Positions 23,355 through 36,080 of a stretch of 64,000 nucleotides of DNA are shown piece by piece. Made by a program: the position numbers and the translations under genes. Source of the stretch: Ochotona curzoniae. Taxonomy: Eukaryota > Chordata > Mammalia > Lagomorpha > Ochotonidae. The first letter of the stretch is position 1. Each line of letters opens with the position of its first letter. The stretch lies in the NCBI RefSeq assembly GCF_017591425.1, contig NW_024467121.1:15574707-15638706 (forward strand), read 5' to 3'. Below the pieces are notes generated by a model, which was given only the letters and a program-made list of their open reading frames with translations, was not told the origin of the DNA and did no database searches.

Positions 23355-25049
23355 ACTACAGAGTATATAATTGGCAAATGATGAGGCTCTTGAGTGTCAA
23401 AATAAGTTTGGGCATTTTCCTGAGTGTGGTGGAGATGTTTAAATGTCACTCACTTGATTTTTTTTATTGAGTATATATAATTTTAATTACATGGATGGCC
23501 TTAAGTATCAGATGCTAGAAAACATGTAGGATATAATCTCATCCCCAAGCACCTTGTAAATTACTCAAGGAGAGAGAACTTAATAGACACAAAGTACTTA
23601 ACTGCAATATAAGTAATTGAGGTAAGAGCCAAATAAGTCTCTCCAAGGAGAATTACTGGGAGTTTGGAGAACAGTCTTTGAGGTTGAGTTTATCTATTTT
23701 ATCTAAATTAAGGATAAAGTAAGAAGCACCTCTGGCTTCAATTATTTGGGTGGAATCCAAATAACATACACTCAAATGATAAATTACCTTTCAATTCCAA
23801 CAGTTGTTGTCTGCCAAGCACACACTAAATTTGCCAGTGTCCCCAACTGCCATAGCAGTAATTGAGAAAAATGAAAGCAAATGGGAAAAGGTTACTTTCT
23901 CTTCTGACATTCAGAAATTAAATAGCTCAAGCCAATCTCTTGCTAAGAAAAAAAATTAGACAGGCTAGAGAAGCATCATTAGAGATGCACTTAAATATAC
24001 TGGAGTGTTTCACAAATTAGAGATGAATTACTGGGACAGAATCGAGGAAGTTTGGAGGGTTAGGATAACAATATCACTATCTTAACCCTGTGTTTTTCAC
24101 TACTCCCTCCCTTACCCCTACCCCTGCCAGATATGGAGAGACCGAGTGGCACTGTGACAACTTTGCAGGGCTGTGGTAATAGGAGAGGATATATAGGGTG
24201 TATTCCAGCCATGGACACCTGTAACACACTCTGGCATGAAGGTTGCATCCTGGGTATATGAATGAAGAGGAGTAGCTTTGCAGCTAATGATGTTCAGTTT
24301 TGTATTGTCTCAATCCCTAACTTTCAAGTAAGGATCTTCAGGAATATTCATGCATGAAGGCACCTGACTGACTCAAACTTAACATACATACATGATCTGG
24401 AGGAAGCTAACATTGACTTTTGTGGTCAACTATTTCCAGAATAATCCAAACATGAAAGACCTAGGCAATATGAAGAAAAACCCACAGAAGTATTTAGCAT
24501 TTGAAAACGGTCTGTGGAGATTTGGATAATGGAAGGTTCAAATATAAGCACTAAGGAGTTACCATTGAATGATAATTAGGAAGCTTTTAGAACACTGGAA
24601 AGTATAAAAAGAATTCAAATGGAAATTCTGAATTGAAATAAAAATGTGTAGATGTGGTAGTAATAACAAATGAAATGTTGATTAAATAGTGTGTATGATA
24701 TAAATTTAAAAAGAAACAGATTGAATTTTTTAGTTTAAAAGCCCTCATCTTTAAAAATATAAATCTCACATAATTACATAATGTGTAATGTAATATCACA
24801 TCATACTTCATGGTATTTTTTTTTTCCTCAAAGATTAAGAGCAGAGATTATCTACTTCTACCACTCCGCTTTTACACTGTGTTGGAGGTTCTGGTAACGC
24901 AATAACCAGGAAAAGGAAAAAGCAACCATACTGGAGAGAAAGAAGTAAAGTTACTTGTTTTGTTTTTGTTTTTATTTGTTTTTTTGCAGAGGATGCGATC
25001 ATCTATGTGGAAAAATCTACTTATCAAAAAGGATGAGAGATAATCTGCA
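23355..25049. other. Non-coding; T-rich stretch near 24955-24990
   Basis: AT-rich sequence without a recognised gene or young repeat. A T-rich stretch with TTTTG units lies just left of the L1 remnant. Confidence 0.4.
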
Positions 25050-25153
25050 ACTCCATTAATTGTGTTGCAGATGCTAAGATTTAATTTCCTTTTTTTAAAA
25101 GACCGAATAAAATTTCATCAGGTATACATGCCACATTTTCTTTATCCAATGAA
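25050..25153 (-). mobile_element. L1 fragment, antisense
   Basis: The phrase AATAAAATTTCATCAGGTAT then CATGCCACATTTTCTTTATC plus CAATGAA is the antisense of the 3' part of old L1 ORF2. The match stops where GAPDH sequence begins. Confidence 0.6.
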
Positions 25154-25852
<699 letters not shown>

Positions 25853-26852
25853 CCAGAAGGGAGAATGGAGCCCTTTCAATGTCTACATCTGAATGTTCAT
25901 ACCTATTTAAATGGTATTTTTCTGCTTACCACTTTTTAATTCTTCAATTAGCAGAGGGTTAAGCTTGTGATTGTTGAGAAAATTAAAAGCATGTCATTGA
26001 AAACACCGGAAAAAATTAAAAAGAAAGAGGAGAGAGTGTGGAAGTGACAGAGGAAGGGTGGATATATTGGGATATATTGTTATGTTATTAAAACTGTATA
26101 TATAAAATACAAAAAATGGTATTGCTGAAATTAAGGGAAAAACGGGATAGAAGAAGAGTTTGAGGGATGGAGGAAGTGAGGTAAGTATGATAATCTATGA
26201 AATACATAAGATATATTATATGCACAGTCCAATCTTCTTTATGGACTTTATGGAGCAATTTTTTTTTTCTGGGATAACACGTTTTTTGTTACATGAAATG
26301 CAATGTGTTGGTAATTCTTTGGCTCTGGTTCTAAGTGAGCCAAGAAGTATAATCTCTGAGTGATTTCTTCAGTTGTAATTAATGTCAAAGTGTCTATGAG
26401 TCCAAGAGTTGCAGCATTTCATTGAGATAGTATTAAGCCTTTGTAGTTGTTATGGGCTTGCAACGCTATCTGCCCCAGAAAGCAGGGTGTCAATCATACC
26501 AGAGTTTGTGATGATTGCACCCATGATTTCGGGTGGGGTGGAATGCAGAGGTTCTGCCTCTTGTCTCATCAGACAAGAATGAGTGGTTCCTGTGGCCTTG
26601 AAATTGTGTCAATGAAATGGGACCTAACTCAGGAGCCACTGCATGATGCTGGGGCTTAAAGTACCAGAACTCCCAGTCCTAACACTGGAGGATGTGAAAG
26701 GGGTCTTGCCTTAACCACAACTGAATATAGGTTTTGCTGGGGGATTGTACACTGGCAGGTGGATCTGAAACAATAGAGGCATGTAGTGTCTTTGGATCCT
26801 TATGGAGGTTTCTAGTGAGTCTGAGGCACATAGTACTAATGGCTTTAGAGAG
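25853..26852. other. Non-coding, no feature seen
   Basis: AT-rich sequence right of the GAPDH copy. No gene or clear repeat family recognised. Confidence 0.4.
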
Positions 26853-27147
26853 TCTTTTTTTTTTAATATATATACGCAATTATTTATAAGGGAGAGAGAG
26901 AGAGAGAGAGAGAGAGCTGTCAAGATCTGGAATCTGCTGATTCACTCCCAAATGTCGCGAGAGTTGGGGATGGTCCAGGCAGAATGCAGGATCCAGGAAC
27001 CACATCCAGTTTTCGCAGCTGGATGATCATTCACTGCTCCCAAGCACATGAACAGATGAGCAGCGCAGCTGGAACTCAAATCAGGCTCTCAAATCAGGGG
27101 ATGGGACCTCTCAAGTAATCACTTGACTGACCGTACCACAATTCACC
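26853..27147 (-). mobile_element. Old C-SINE with GA-rich tail side
   Basis: From the left: T-rich reversed tail, a pure GA run at about 26891-26917, CTGCTGATTCACTCCCAAAT, then AGGATCCAGGAACCACATCC and CTGGAACTCAAATCAGG, with TCACTTGACTGACC at the head. This is the order of an old minus-strand C-SINE. Confidence 0.75.
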
Positions 27148-27924
27148 TTTTAAAAACAAATTTGCAAAGTGAATTCAGGTGAAAAATTGTAATCTTCGGA
27201 AAACTGTTGGAACAATGGAGCATCCAGTTGGGAAGGAATTTTGATTCAGATCTCATGTCACATCTGAAAGTTAACTGAAAACTGATCACACACTTAACTT
27301 TTTAGCTTTAAAGCAAATTAATATCATAAAAATTATAAAGAAAAATATAGGATAAGATTTATTTTACCTAGTTCAGTTGTGTGCTTGTGTTGCTATAATG
27401 AATTACTGCAGATAAGGTGGTTCATGACACAGATGCCTGTCACAGAGCAGGAGGCCAGGAAATCTAAAATCAGTGTCCCTCTATTTAATGTCTGGCTCTT
27501 GTCTGTTGTGTGGACAGTCTCTTGTCCAGTTTTATTTTTACGTGTTGGTGGAAAAGAGAGAGCATCCAGGTATCTCCTACCATTAAAATACTTACTGTAC
27601 TGGACAGGGCTATGTCCCTGTGATCTGATTTAATCTTAATTAATCCCAAATTCAATCATTAGGAATTAGGGTTTCAACATGGGAATTTTGAGAGGGGGCA
27701 CAATGCAGTGTATATCAGCTAGGATTTGACTTGTTTCTTAAATACAATGCCAAGAGCCTATTTCATAACAATCACACATCGTAATTAACCTAAATGAAAG
27801 CTTTTTCATCTTTTAAAGTGGTAAGAGGAATAAGTACTAATTGGAAGAAAGACTCTCAAAGCATACATTTGTTAGTCTAGTATCTAGATAATATAACAAA
27901 CTTCAAAATTTAGGAAGAAGAATT
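27148..27924. other. Non-coding, no feature seen
   Basis: AT-rich sequence. The 27379-27633 frame has no recognisable domain. Confidence 0.4.
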
Positions 27925-28745
27925 CAGTGCCTTTTACAAGATAAATGGGCAAATGGTTTGAACAGATGTTCATCAAAGAAGAAATAAGACGTGAACCAAA
28001 AAACGATGCGTGCACCATCAATTACTAGATAATTATAAATGTAAACTCCAGTGAGATATAACTACATATGCTAGAACCACCAGACTGGCTTAAACGAAGA
28101 AGACCAACATGAAACTGAAGTAGCAGGAACTCTATTTCTATTTCTGAGGATATCAAATGATGTTAATATAAAAAGCTACTATATTCTTTAGTCATGTCAT
28201 GTATGAAGATTTATTTGTGAAAAAAATGAAAGCATATGTCAAATCAAAGATTTGCATGCACCTTATAATATTTCCGAACTGGGAAAAAAAAACAACCTCA
28301 GATGACTTTAACAGATAAATGGACAAAGAAGCTCCTGCCACCTGCATGCCATGAAATGCACTTCCACACGAAATGAATGATCTTCCATATAAGGAGCACA
28401 CAGATTAAACTCAGAATAAATGTGATATATGGAAGAAGCCAGGCCCCAAAAGGCACGCTGTGTATTTCCATTAGTAACAGAATTCTGCAGAATGCAAACT
28501 AATTCATAGTTCAAAAAAGCAAAGCAGTGCCTGACTGTGGGCCAAAGGTCAAGGGTAAATGTTAGAAGGGTTACAAAAGAGCACAGAAAAACTTTTTGGA
28601 GTGATAGAAATGTTCATTGTCTTGATTTTGTGGAGATCTCTTGGGTGTACACATGTGTCAGTACTTATCAAATTGTATGTTTTAAACGTGTGTGCTTATG
28701 GTATGTGAATTAGACTTGAGTAAAGCTGTTAAAATCAGTTTACAT
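27925..28745 (+). mobile_element. Old L1 3' portion (end of ORF2 and 3' UTR)
   Basis: In order it has GATAAATGGGCAAATGGTTT, CAGATGTTCATCAAAGAAG, CTCCAGTGAGATATAACTAC, GAAAGCATATGTCAAATCAA, AAGAAGCCAGGCCCCAAAAG, ACTTTTTGGAGTGATAGAAA, TGTTCATTGTCTTGATTTTG and GTAAAGCTGTTAAAATCAG at the end. This is the typical 3' end of an L1M-group element. The frame is broken throughout. Confidence 0.8.
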
Positions 28746-29034
28746 TTCTATACACATGAAACAGGATATGAAATTGAAAGATATACATGTTATAATAGCA
28801 TTAATAACAAGAACCATATTAGAATACGTTTTAAAAAGTCATAGTTGTCATCAGAAAATTAGAAAAATAATTGAAAAAATAGAAGGACTTAATAAAAGTT
28901 TGTTTAAAAAGTCAACTTTTCCCAGTTCTAATTAAATCACAAATGTACGTGAATATGTATGAGAATTGGGAGTTATTTTTATAATTCATTTAAAATCTAC
29001 CTATTGAAAAACTTGCAGAATTTGTCTTTCTGTG
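28746..29034. other. AT-rich spacer between L1 pieces
   Basis: No recognisable feature. A-rich on the plus strand. Confidence 0.4.
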
Positions 29035-29860
29035 TCTAACTGATTTAGTTAATATAATGTTCCACCCATTTGGTTGAAAATGGCAGGATTTCACCCATTT
29101 TTATGGCTGAGTAATATTCCATTGTGTATATATAAATATATTGTATTTCCTTTATCCAATCATCAGCTGCAGAACAACTAGGTTGAATTTACATCTTTGC
29201 TATTGTGAATGGTGCTGTCGTAAGTATGAGAGTTAAGGAATCTTTCATATACTGATTTTCTTTGCATGCATTTACAGAAGTGTCATAGCTGAATCATATC
29301 ATGTATCTATTCTTAGTTTTGGAGAACTTTGTTGTTTTCCATAATGGATTTACTGATTTCCATTTTTACCAACAGTATAATAGGTTTCCATTTTTCCACA
29401 TTTCCACCAGCATTTGTTATTTTGTGACATTTAGATAATCAATAGCCACTGTAGCTGGAGTGAGGTACCTCGCCCTGTTTTTCTTTGCATTTTCCTTATA
29501 ACCAGTGCCACTGAGCATCGGTTGATGTATCTCTGGACATTTGTCTTTCTTCTGGAAAGTGCTGACTCAGATCCTTGCTCATCTTAACAGGATTGTTTGT
29601 GTTGTTGATTTTCCTGAGAACTTTATATGCCTGAATATCAATCCTTTATCAGAGATATAGTTATAAACTCTTTGTCCCATTCTGTCGTTTGTCTCTTCAC
29701 TATATTAGTTATTTGCTATTCTGCACCGAAGTTTCTTGTTAAAATTCTATTTTTGTTTTATTGCTTGTGATTTAGAATTCCTGGCCTATACCAATGTCTT
29801 GGAATGTATCTCTTACATTTTCCTCTAGTAGTATCATAGCTTACTAAACATTTTTTCCGT
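29035..29860 (-). mobile_element. Old L1 ORF2 3' portion, antisense
   Basis: The plus strand carries GAGTAATATTCCATTGTGTA, TTTATCCAATCATCAGCTGC, TTGCTATTGTGAATGGTGCT, TTTTCCATAATGGATTTACT, TTTCCACCAGCATTTGTTAT, TAGCTGGAGTGAGGTACC and TTTCTTTGCATTTTCC: the known antisense of L1 ORF2 near its 3' end. It continues into CCTTTATCAGAGATATAG further upstream in the element. Inactive. Confidence 0.85.
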
Positions 29861-29899
29861 TAGAAATAAGCCTGTCTTTTAATTCCAATTTTTCAAGAA

Positions 29900-30389
29900 C
29901 TTTTTGAGGTACCATTATATAAGCCAATGAGCAAATGGCTAAAAGAATTAAAACTGATACTGTTAAAATGAGACTATTCAACACACAATACATTTATAAA
30001 TGATATTCAATTTCATTAGCTGATTAAAACCACAATTACATTTTCATAACACTACTTATCCCTCAGAATGACTAAAGTGAAAAATTCAACCACCCGGTGT
30101 TGCCAAATATAGAAACAAGTTATTGTACTACATATTTTGTTTGAAATGTATTTTAGCATCAGCCATTCAAAGTGTTTACATTCACCATGATCCATAATTT
30201 TATTTCTTGGTTGAGCCCAGTAAAAGTGTGTCAATGCAGTAAACAAAGGCGTTCAATTCAGGATTATTTTTCCATATTAAAACTTAAATGTAACCCACAA
30301 ACCATTAATACTAGAATAGACAAACCAGTTCCTTGGGATATGTATTGCAATGAAAACAACTGTATTTATGTTTTTCTCAAAAATGTATT
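29900..30389 (+). mobile_element. Old L1 piece, sense, left of a SINE
   Basis: Reads GCCAATGAGCAAATGGCTAA, TCAATTTCATTAGCTGATTA, AAACCACAATTACATTTTC, AGAATGACTAAAGTG and CGGTGTTGCCAAATATAG, the sense version of the L1 segment before the 3' end. It probably continues after the SINE at 30390-30715. Confidence 0.65.
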
Positions 30390-30715
30390 TGGGGGCCTGG
30401 CAGGATACCCTAGTGGCTAAAGGCCTTGCACGCACTGGGATCCCATATGGGCATCGGTTCTAATTATGGAGGCCCCACTTCCCAATTGGTGCCCTGCCTG
30501 TGGCCTGGGAAAGCATTCGAAGACGGCCAAAAGCCTTGGGACCCTGTACCCGTGTGTGAGACCCAGAAGAGGCTCCTGTCTCCTGGTTTCATATTGGCTC
30601 AGCTCCAGCCATTGCAGCTTCTTGGGGAGTGAATCAACAGATGGAAAATCTTCCTCTCTGTTTCTCCTCCTGTCTATATATCTGACTTTCCAATAAAAAT
30701 AAAAATGAATCTTGA
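30390..30715 (+). mobile_element. C-SINE inserted in an older L1
   Basis: Head GGGCCTGGCAGGATACCCTA, then GGATCCCATATGGGCATCGG, CCTGTGGCCTGGGAAAGCAT, CAAAAGCCTTGGGACCCTG, GGGGAGTGAATCAACAGATG and CTGACTTTCCAATAAAAATA. Complete and moderately diverged. Open frames on both strands inside it are meaningless. Confidence 0.92.
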
Positions 30716-31030
30716 TAAAAGAACATAGTTGGTACCAATAATACCATATTGAGTGAAAGGAACTAGATAAGGAAGACTTACGTTGTGATCCTACTTTTAA
30801 AAAAGTTAGCAAGCAGTGATAGTGTGAGGAAACTTACAGATGTGTGCCTGTGGAGGGAACGTGGGCAAGGGGATCACCACAAACTGGGCCGATGCAAGTG
30901 TCCTTTGCAGAGTAACGTGGACTTTGAATGAAACGTGGTAGAGGGGGAATTTTAGGGAGAGGGATTAGAGTGCAGATGACAACACCTTATTCCCTGAACA
31001 GTGAGCATCTCCTTTCATTGATGAGAACCA
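30716..31030 (+). mobile_element. Old L1 piece, sense, right of the SINE
   Basis: The phrases ATTGAGTGAAAGGAACTAG, TGTGATCCTACTTTT and the later G-rich part correspond to the L1 segment that follows the piece at 29900-30389, so the SINE appears to split one element. Strongly diverged. Confidence 0.5.
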
Positions 31031-31654
31031 CTCAGTTGTGTGATTAAACGTCATATAATTTGCTATGTATGTCATAATTTTTTCAACGATCCATTTTCTG
31101 TAGAAGAGGAAAAGAAGCTTTGAAAACAAGGAGTATCTTGGGTGAAAGCAGCGTCAGAGGTAGATTTCTAGGTAAGCCTCACTTACCTGCATTCTATGGT
31201 GCCCTCACTGGCTCTTTTCCACTTCCTCCTGAAATAATACATGCAGTTTTGCCAATTGTAGCTTCATTCTGGCACACTAAGCACCTTTTGTAAAAACGCA
31301 AATACCTCTAGTAGTTTGAAGAGCTGTCATCACAAGTCTCCTGTTTCCAGATCTCAGAATTCTAACAAGTCCACAATGATTCATTTACATTATGGGTTAA
31401 ATTGTCTTTCCTGAGCTAGACAGGAATTGAACTGCCATTTAGAACATTGTTTCTATAGGGATTAAATTCAGATTTCAAAACAAAGTATAGGAATATGATC
31501 TATTTGTCATTTGGGGAAAGCCTATACAGTGAGTGGCATACCATAGGAGAGATTTGACAGATTTAGATTCCAGCTAAGTGGAGTTAATGTTTGGTTTTAC
31601 TTATTAGTTATTTGTTATTAGGGAATATCAAACTTTTATATACTAATTTTTCAC
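31031..31654. other. Non-coding, no feature seen
   Basis: Unremarkable AT-rich sequence. Confidence 0.4.
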
Positions 31655-31740
31655 ATTTGCAGATGTGGGTAAAAATACCTACCCCTAAAACACTTTAAGA
31701 GACTCAAATTGATAAAATGCTATATAAATGTTAGAAATGG
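31655..31740 (+). mobile_element. MIR SINE fragment
   Basis: GCAGATGTGGGTAAAAATAC, CTACCCCTAAAACAC, GACTCAAATTGATAAAATG and TATATAAATGTTAG follow the second half of the MIR core. Short and diverged. Confidence 0.45.
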
Positions 31741-31849
31741 AGGTTTAAAATTCCCAACTGTAGGAATAAAATTGGATTTAAGAAAGAAAAAAACGGAAAA
31801 AAAAACCAGTAAAAATATACTACAGGACCAAATTGTTAGTCCAGTTGGC

Positions 31850-32045
31850 ATATATTCTATCTCTCCCAGTGTCTATATTTTCAACTTCATAATTAAATCC
31901 CTCTGTGTCATTCTCAAAAGCCCAGGAAACAACCATGGAGTGTTTCTCACTCCGATTTTCATCTGAACTCCTCACCTATAGCTTCCACAGCGGTGGAGAT
32001 AGGTGCCTGGCATAGAGTCAGCAATAAAATATCTGCTCCATTTGA
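31850..32045 (+). mobile_element. L2-like LINE 3' end
   Basis: It ends AGGTGCCTGGCATAGAGTCA, GCAATAAAATATCTGC, which matches the shared L2/MIR terminal phrase (GCCTGGCA then CAATAAATAT). The pyrimidine-rich sequence before it fits an L2 3' region. Confidence 0.4.
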
Positions 32046-34184
32046 TAATTTTTTGGTTGAGTTGTTTTGTCTGTAACCTGAATCACATCTCTAGATGGAG
32101 TGGATTTGTAAGATGTTCATCTGCTATCAAATGTGTGTCCCTTTATTTTTGCTGTTGTGTAAATTCAGAATATTCCCCTGAGACTTAAGATATAAGGAAG
32201 ATGGCCTTATAGTTGAAGTCATACTAAATGCTGAGGAAAATTTTGAGACTTTTTCTTTGAAATTCGCAAGTTTGAGGCCACCTATCATAGTTTGACTAAT
32301 TTACATAGTTTTTTTTTTTAAGAGGGGCTACTCCAGATCATGATGAAAACGTTATGTCTGCTTTCAATGCTATGTGTTCATATTTGTCTAAGTTTCTGTG
32401 TTGCTGTGAAAGTCCTTAGTGTGATTAAGGGGCACAGTCTGTGTTGAACGTCATTTCACGTAAATCAAAGGGCAAATGAGTCCTTGAACTTCCAGGTCTG
32501 CCAAGCCAACAAGGTGTGCAATTGCCATTTAGAATCAGAGGAAGAAGTCACAAGAGTTCCTTACCTGTCACTGTAAAATGCTGCTTTTTTTTATCAACCA
32601 CAACAGTTTTATGATAATGCATAACGAAATCAACATGTGTAGCTTTTCCATTTGGCTCAAACATCTCTTTCAGAGATGCTATGAACACATGCACGCGGCC
32701 ATTAAAGTGGCCTGTGTCATCCTTCTCATGACAGCAACTGTGAAGAGGAGTGATGGAAGTGAATGAGTGTGGCCTACAAACACAGCAGGAGAGATAGCAT
32801 CAGGATTAAATTAGCTGCATAAGCTGTTGGGCTGTGGTCTGACAAACTATTTGAACAATAGGAGAATCAATAGGACACTCCAAATGGCCCAACAGCCTGG
32901 GAATTCTATCGCTGTCCTTATGGAACTCTTACCAGAGAGCCTTCAATACATTATTTCATTTACTATTTCAATTTAAATTAGAGTGGAACTTAGCTGTTTG
33001 ATCCCAATGGTGAGAACTGAATAAAACATAACTAAATATTACATGATGCATTTATAAAGTTCACAAAGGTGTATGTCTTCTATCTCATATGTTTACGTTT
33101 ATATAATAAAATTATATTTGTTTGTTACCCTCCCCACTGTGGATGAAGCCATCCAAGAATGAAGAAGACCGAGAAAGAGTCTGCCTCTTGGTACTTGTGG
33201 TTTTTGTAGTTTTCCTAAAGCTTTCTTATTCTGGTTTTTGTTCACACTGACCAAAATGTAACCTGGTTGTGGTTCTGTTGCTTTAGGCGCACAGGGTCAA
33301 GGTTCCTTGCCGATGAGAAGCACGGTTAGTTTCATGGTGACCCAAAATTAGCTTGGACTTCAAAGAACTTCCTCTTTTCTCTGCATGAAGAACTCTTTTT
33401 AAAAAGTCCTTTTTCCTTTTACAAGGTGAATGCTTCAAAGCACGTGGGAGGAGTATTTCCTTCTCCGTGTTTACCTTTCAAAGGTGAGGAGTTCATAGAC
33501 ATTTCTCTGTTTGTTCAGTAAAATCTAATCCCGGGCTTTGAGGCCGGGGCTCTCCGCGATCCTCTTCTACTGTCAGGAGTTTCCCGTGCTCATTTTTCAC
33601 TTACTGATGCACTAAAGAAGCTGTGCCAGGAGCCAAAAAAAAAAAAAAATACTCACATTAAATTCCTCTAGAGTATATTTCTGCCAACATTGTATTTCAC
33701 CGAAAAAAATAACTCAGTCCTGTTTTCAAAGCCTTCCTTTCTTTCATGGGTTACAAATGTTCAGTGAGTAACCAGAAATGACAGGCAAAGTGCAGTATGA
33801 CTGTGCCTTTGCTTTCCCGCTACACATTCGGAAGACTCATTCTAAAGCAGTGAACAGGTTTTATTTCTTGCTTTATTTTTAACCTATTCCACTGACATCC
33901 GTTTGATTCTCAGGCCCTCAGTGAAGATGCTCCACAAGACACTCTTCACTGTGTCACCTAGTACAAGAATGGCTTTGGGTATGTATTGAGCTTGCAATCT
34001 TACTTGATTTGCCCCTGGAAACAGTGTGAGGATTTTAAGTAAGCACTTTCCCTTCTTAGTCTAGAAACTCCCCTGAAACATGATAACAGAAATTTGTACT
34101 TCTCAAGAGTTGTTTTTTTTTTTTATTAAATGTGTACTTTTCTCTATTAGCATGGAAATTTTCTGTCAGAAACTATTTTTTAAA
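32046..34184. other. Non-coding; 33240-33640 free of repeats
   Basis: No gene found. The part 33240-33640 is more balanced in composition, includes a CpG-bearing stretch near 33530-33565, and is followed by a run of 15 A bases near 33635. Confidence 0.4.
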
Positions 34185-34455
34185 AAATATATATTAGGTA
34201 AAGTGGCAGATGGAGAAAGAGATCCTTCATCTGATTTTTCACTTGTCGAATGACTGCGATGGTCAGGACTGGGTCATTTTGAAGCCAGGATCCTGGGTTT
34301 CCCCCAATGGTAGCAAGTACCCAGAGATTTAGGCCATTTTCTGATTAGCATGCTGCTGGACAGAAAGCAAAGCAGCCAGAACTCTAGCTGGCTCTTGGAT
34401 TTGGAATGCCGGTATCATAGGCGACAGTCTAATTTGCTGTCCCATGACACTGGAC
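34185..34455 (-). mobile_element. Old C-SINE
   Basis: Left to right: reversed A-tail, CTTCATCTGATTTTTCACTT, GTCAGGACTGGGTCATTTTG, AAGCCAGGATCCTGGG, AGCAAAGCAGCCAGAACTC, GGATTTGGAATGCCGG. This follows the minus-strand order of an early C-SINE. Diverged. Confidence 0.7.
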
Positions 34456-34610
34456 CTGGAAAGTATCTAATCTTTTGGTGAAATTTGTATTTGAAAAGAG
34501 CTCAAAACAACTTATAATAGACTCCAGAGTACATATTAATCTCTGAAATAGCACTTGCAGTTAGCATAATCACCAGTAAAAGACTAAAAATTGAGGGCAT
34601 GAATTTGTAT

Positions 34611-34630
34611 GTATATGCATATGCATATAC
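34611..34630. repeat. Perfect 20-bp palindrome
   Basis: GTATATGCATATGCATATAC equals its own reverse complement. It is made of alternating purines and pyrimidines. Confidence 0.9.
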
Positions 34631-34874
34631 GTGCACATCTGATCATGGATAATGAAATATCACTAGAAAATAAGTGGGAAAGATTATGGTAAATTTTTTA
34701 AATGTTCATACAGAGTAGAGAAAAAGTTGATTTTTTTGTTTTTAAACATAGCAGGGCAGATTTTCTTTTACAATGAACACACATCCTATGCTTGGAGGAA
34801 ATTATTAGTGAATAATCAAGGATAATTTAAACAATTAAATCATCCTTGTGAGAAACTCATTGGAACAAAGACAA

Positions 34875-35085
34875 AGATAGTTTCCATTTATTAACAAGCT
34901 ACTAGATAACAAGCACTGTGTTACATGCTGCATGCAAGTTATCTTCATGAGATTAATATTTTAATTTTTAACTTTGGAGTATGTCGAAATTAAGTCACTT
35001 ACCTGAAGACATTTAGACACTTGGGATGGGGTCTGGTTCTTATCAGTACTCCTTGAGTGACACCGGAAAACCTCTTCTTCTATCC
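34875..35085 (-). mobile_element. MIR SINE fragment
   Basis: On the plus strand: AACAAGCACTGTGTTACATG, GTTATCTTCATGAGATTAAT, AAATTAAGTCACTTACC, GGGGTCTGGTTCTTATCAG. This is the order of a reversed MIR. Diverged. Confidence 0.5.
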
Positions 35086-35202
35086 ATGCACTCTTCCTAC
35101 TGGTTAATGGCAAATGCCCTGAACTTTAGACACATTTATAAACTGACTTAGGCCTGACTGGCTGAACTTAGTCTTGCTCTGTAGTCCAAGCCACTGACTC
35201 CT

Positions 35203-35522
35203 TTTTAAAAAAGACTTATTGATTTTTACTGGAAAGATGGATATACAGACAGGAGGAGAGACAGAGAGGAAGTTCTTCCATCTGATGCTTCTCTCCCCAA
35301 GTGGCCACATTGGCTGGAGATGAGCCAATTCGAAGCCAGGAGCCAGGAGCTTCCTCCAGGTCTCCCTCGCAGGTGCAGGGTCCCAAATCTTTGGACCGTC
35401 CTTGACTGCTGTCCCAGGACACAGGCACAGAATTGGATGGGAAGCAGGGCTGCCTGGATTAGAAGGGATTCTGGTGAGTTCAAGGCGAGGACTTTAATTG
35501 CTACGCTATTGCGCAGGGCCCT
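35203..35522 (-). mobile_element. C-SINE with target-site duplication
   Basis: Reversed C-SINE: tail side AAAAGACTTATTGATTTTTA, ACAGACAGGAGGAGAGACAG, CTGATGCTTCTCTCCCCAAG, AGCCAGGAGCTTCCTCCAGG, GGTGCAGGGTCCCAAATC, and head TACGCTATTGCGCAGGGCCC. The flanks AAGCCACTGACTCCT (35188-35202) and AAGCAACTGACTCTT (35523-35537) agree at 13 of 15 bases. Confidence 0.93.
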
Positions 35523-35537
35523 AAGCAACTGACTCTT

Positions 35538-35839
35538 CACAAACTTTCCATATGCATTCTCATATCAACACACTTCTCTACCTTTTGCCATCTGCATCCA
35601 TCTCTGCCCTTGTGGATCAGCTCGGGTTCTCTAACATACAGATTCCTGAACTCTCCAGTATGTTGTGTCCACTGTTGAGTTTTTATTAATTCCGCTAATC
35701 ATCTGGCACCTGCTTTTTGGCAGATCTGTGTGATTTCTTATCATGAGTTAATATTTATAAGTTTTTGAGATCAGGTACATATATTTAGTTTATTTCTATG
35801 TTTATTGCATAACGATTGAGATAACAGAACCTGGAACCA
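35538..35839. other. Non-coding, no feature seen
   Basis: Short AT-rich stretch between the SINE and a MIR. Confidence 0.4.
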
Positions 35840-36080
35840 CTGAGTCAATGGTTCAACTATTTTTGAATTACATGACTTTTAGCAAGTTATTTAATCTCTC
35901 TGTACCATACTTTCCTCATCTGTAAATTATAGTTAATAATAAGGCCTCATACATATGTTGGATTAAACAATACAATAAATGTAAAGCTTTGCTGAATTTA
36001 TGAAACATTGTAAACTTCCAATATATCTTACCATTATTTCATTAATAGTCATGCTACCTTTATTATCATTGGTAGTAACA
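35840..36080 (+). mobile_element. MIR SINE
   Basis: TTAGCAAGTTATTTAATCTC, TCTGTACCATACTTTCCTC, ATCTGTAAATTATAGTTAAT, AATAAGGCCTCATACATATG, AATGTAAAGCTTTGCTG: the plus-strand MIR core in order. Confidence 0.65.

Noticed and set aside
30417..30812. 131-codon minus-strand frame
   Set aside because: Antisense of a C-SINE plus L1 flank.
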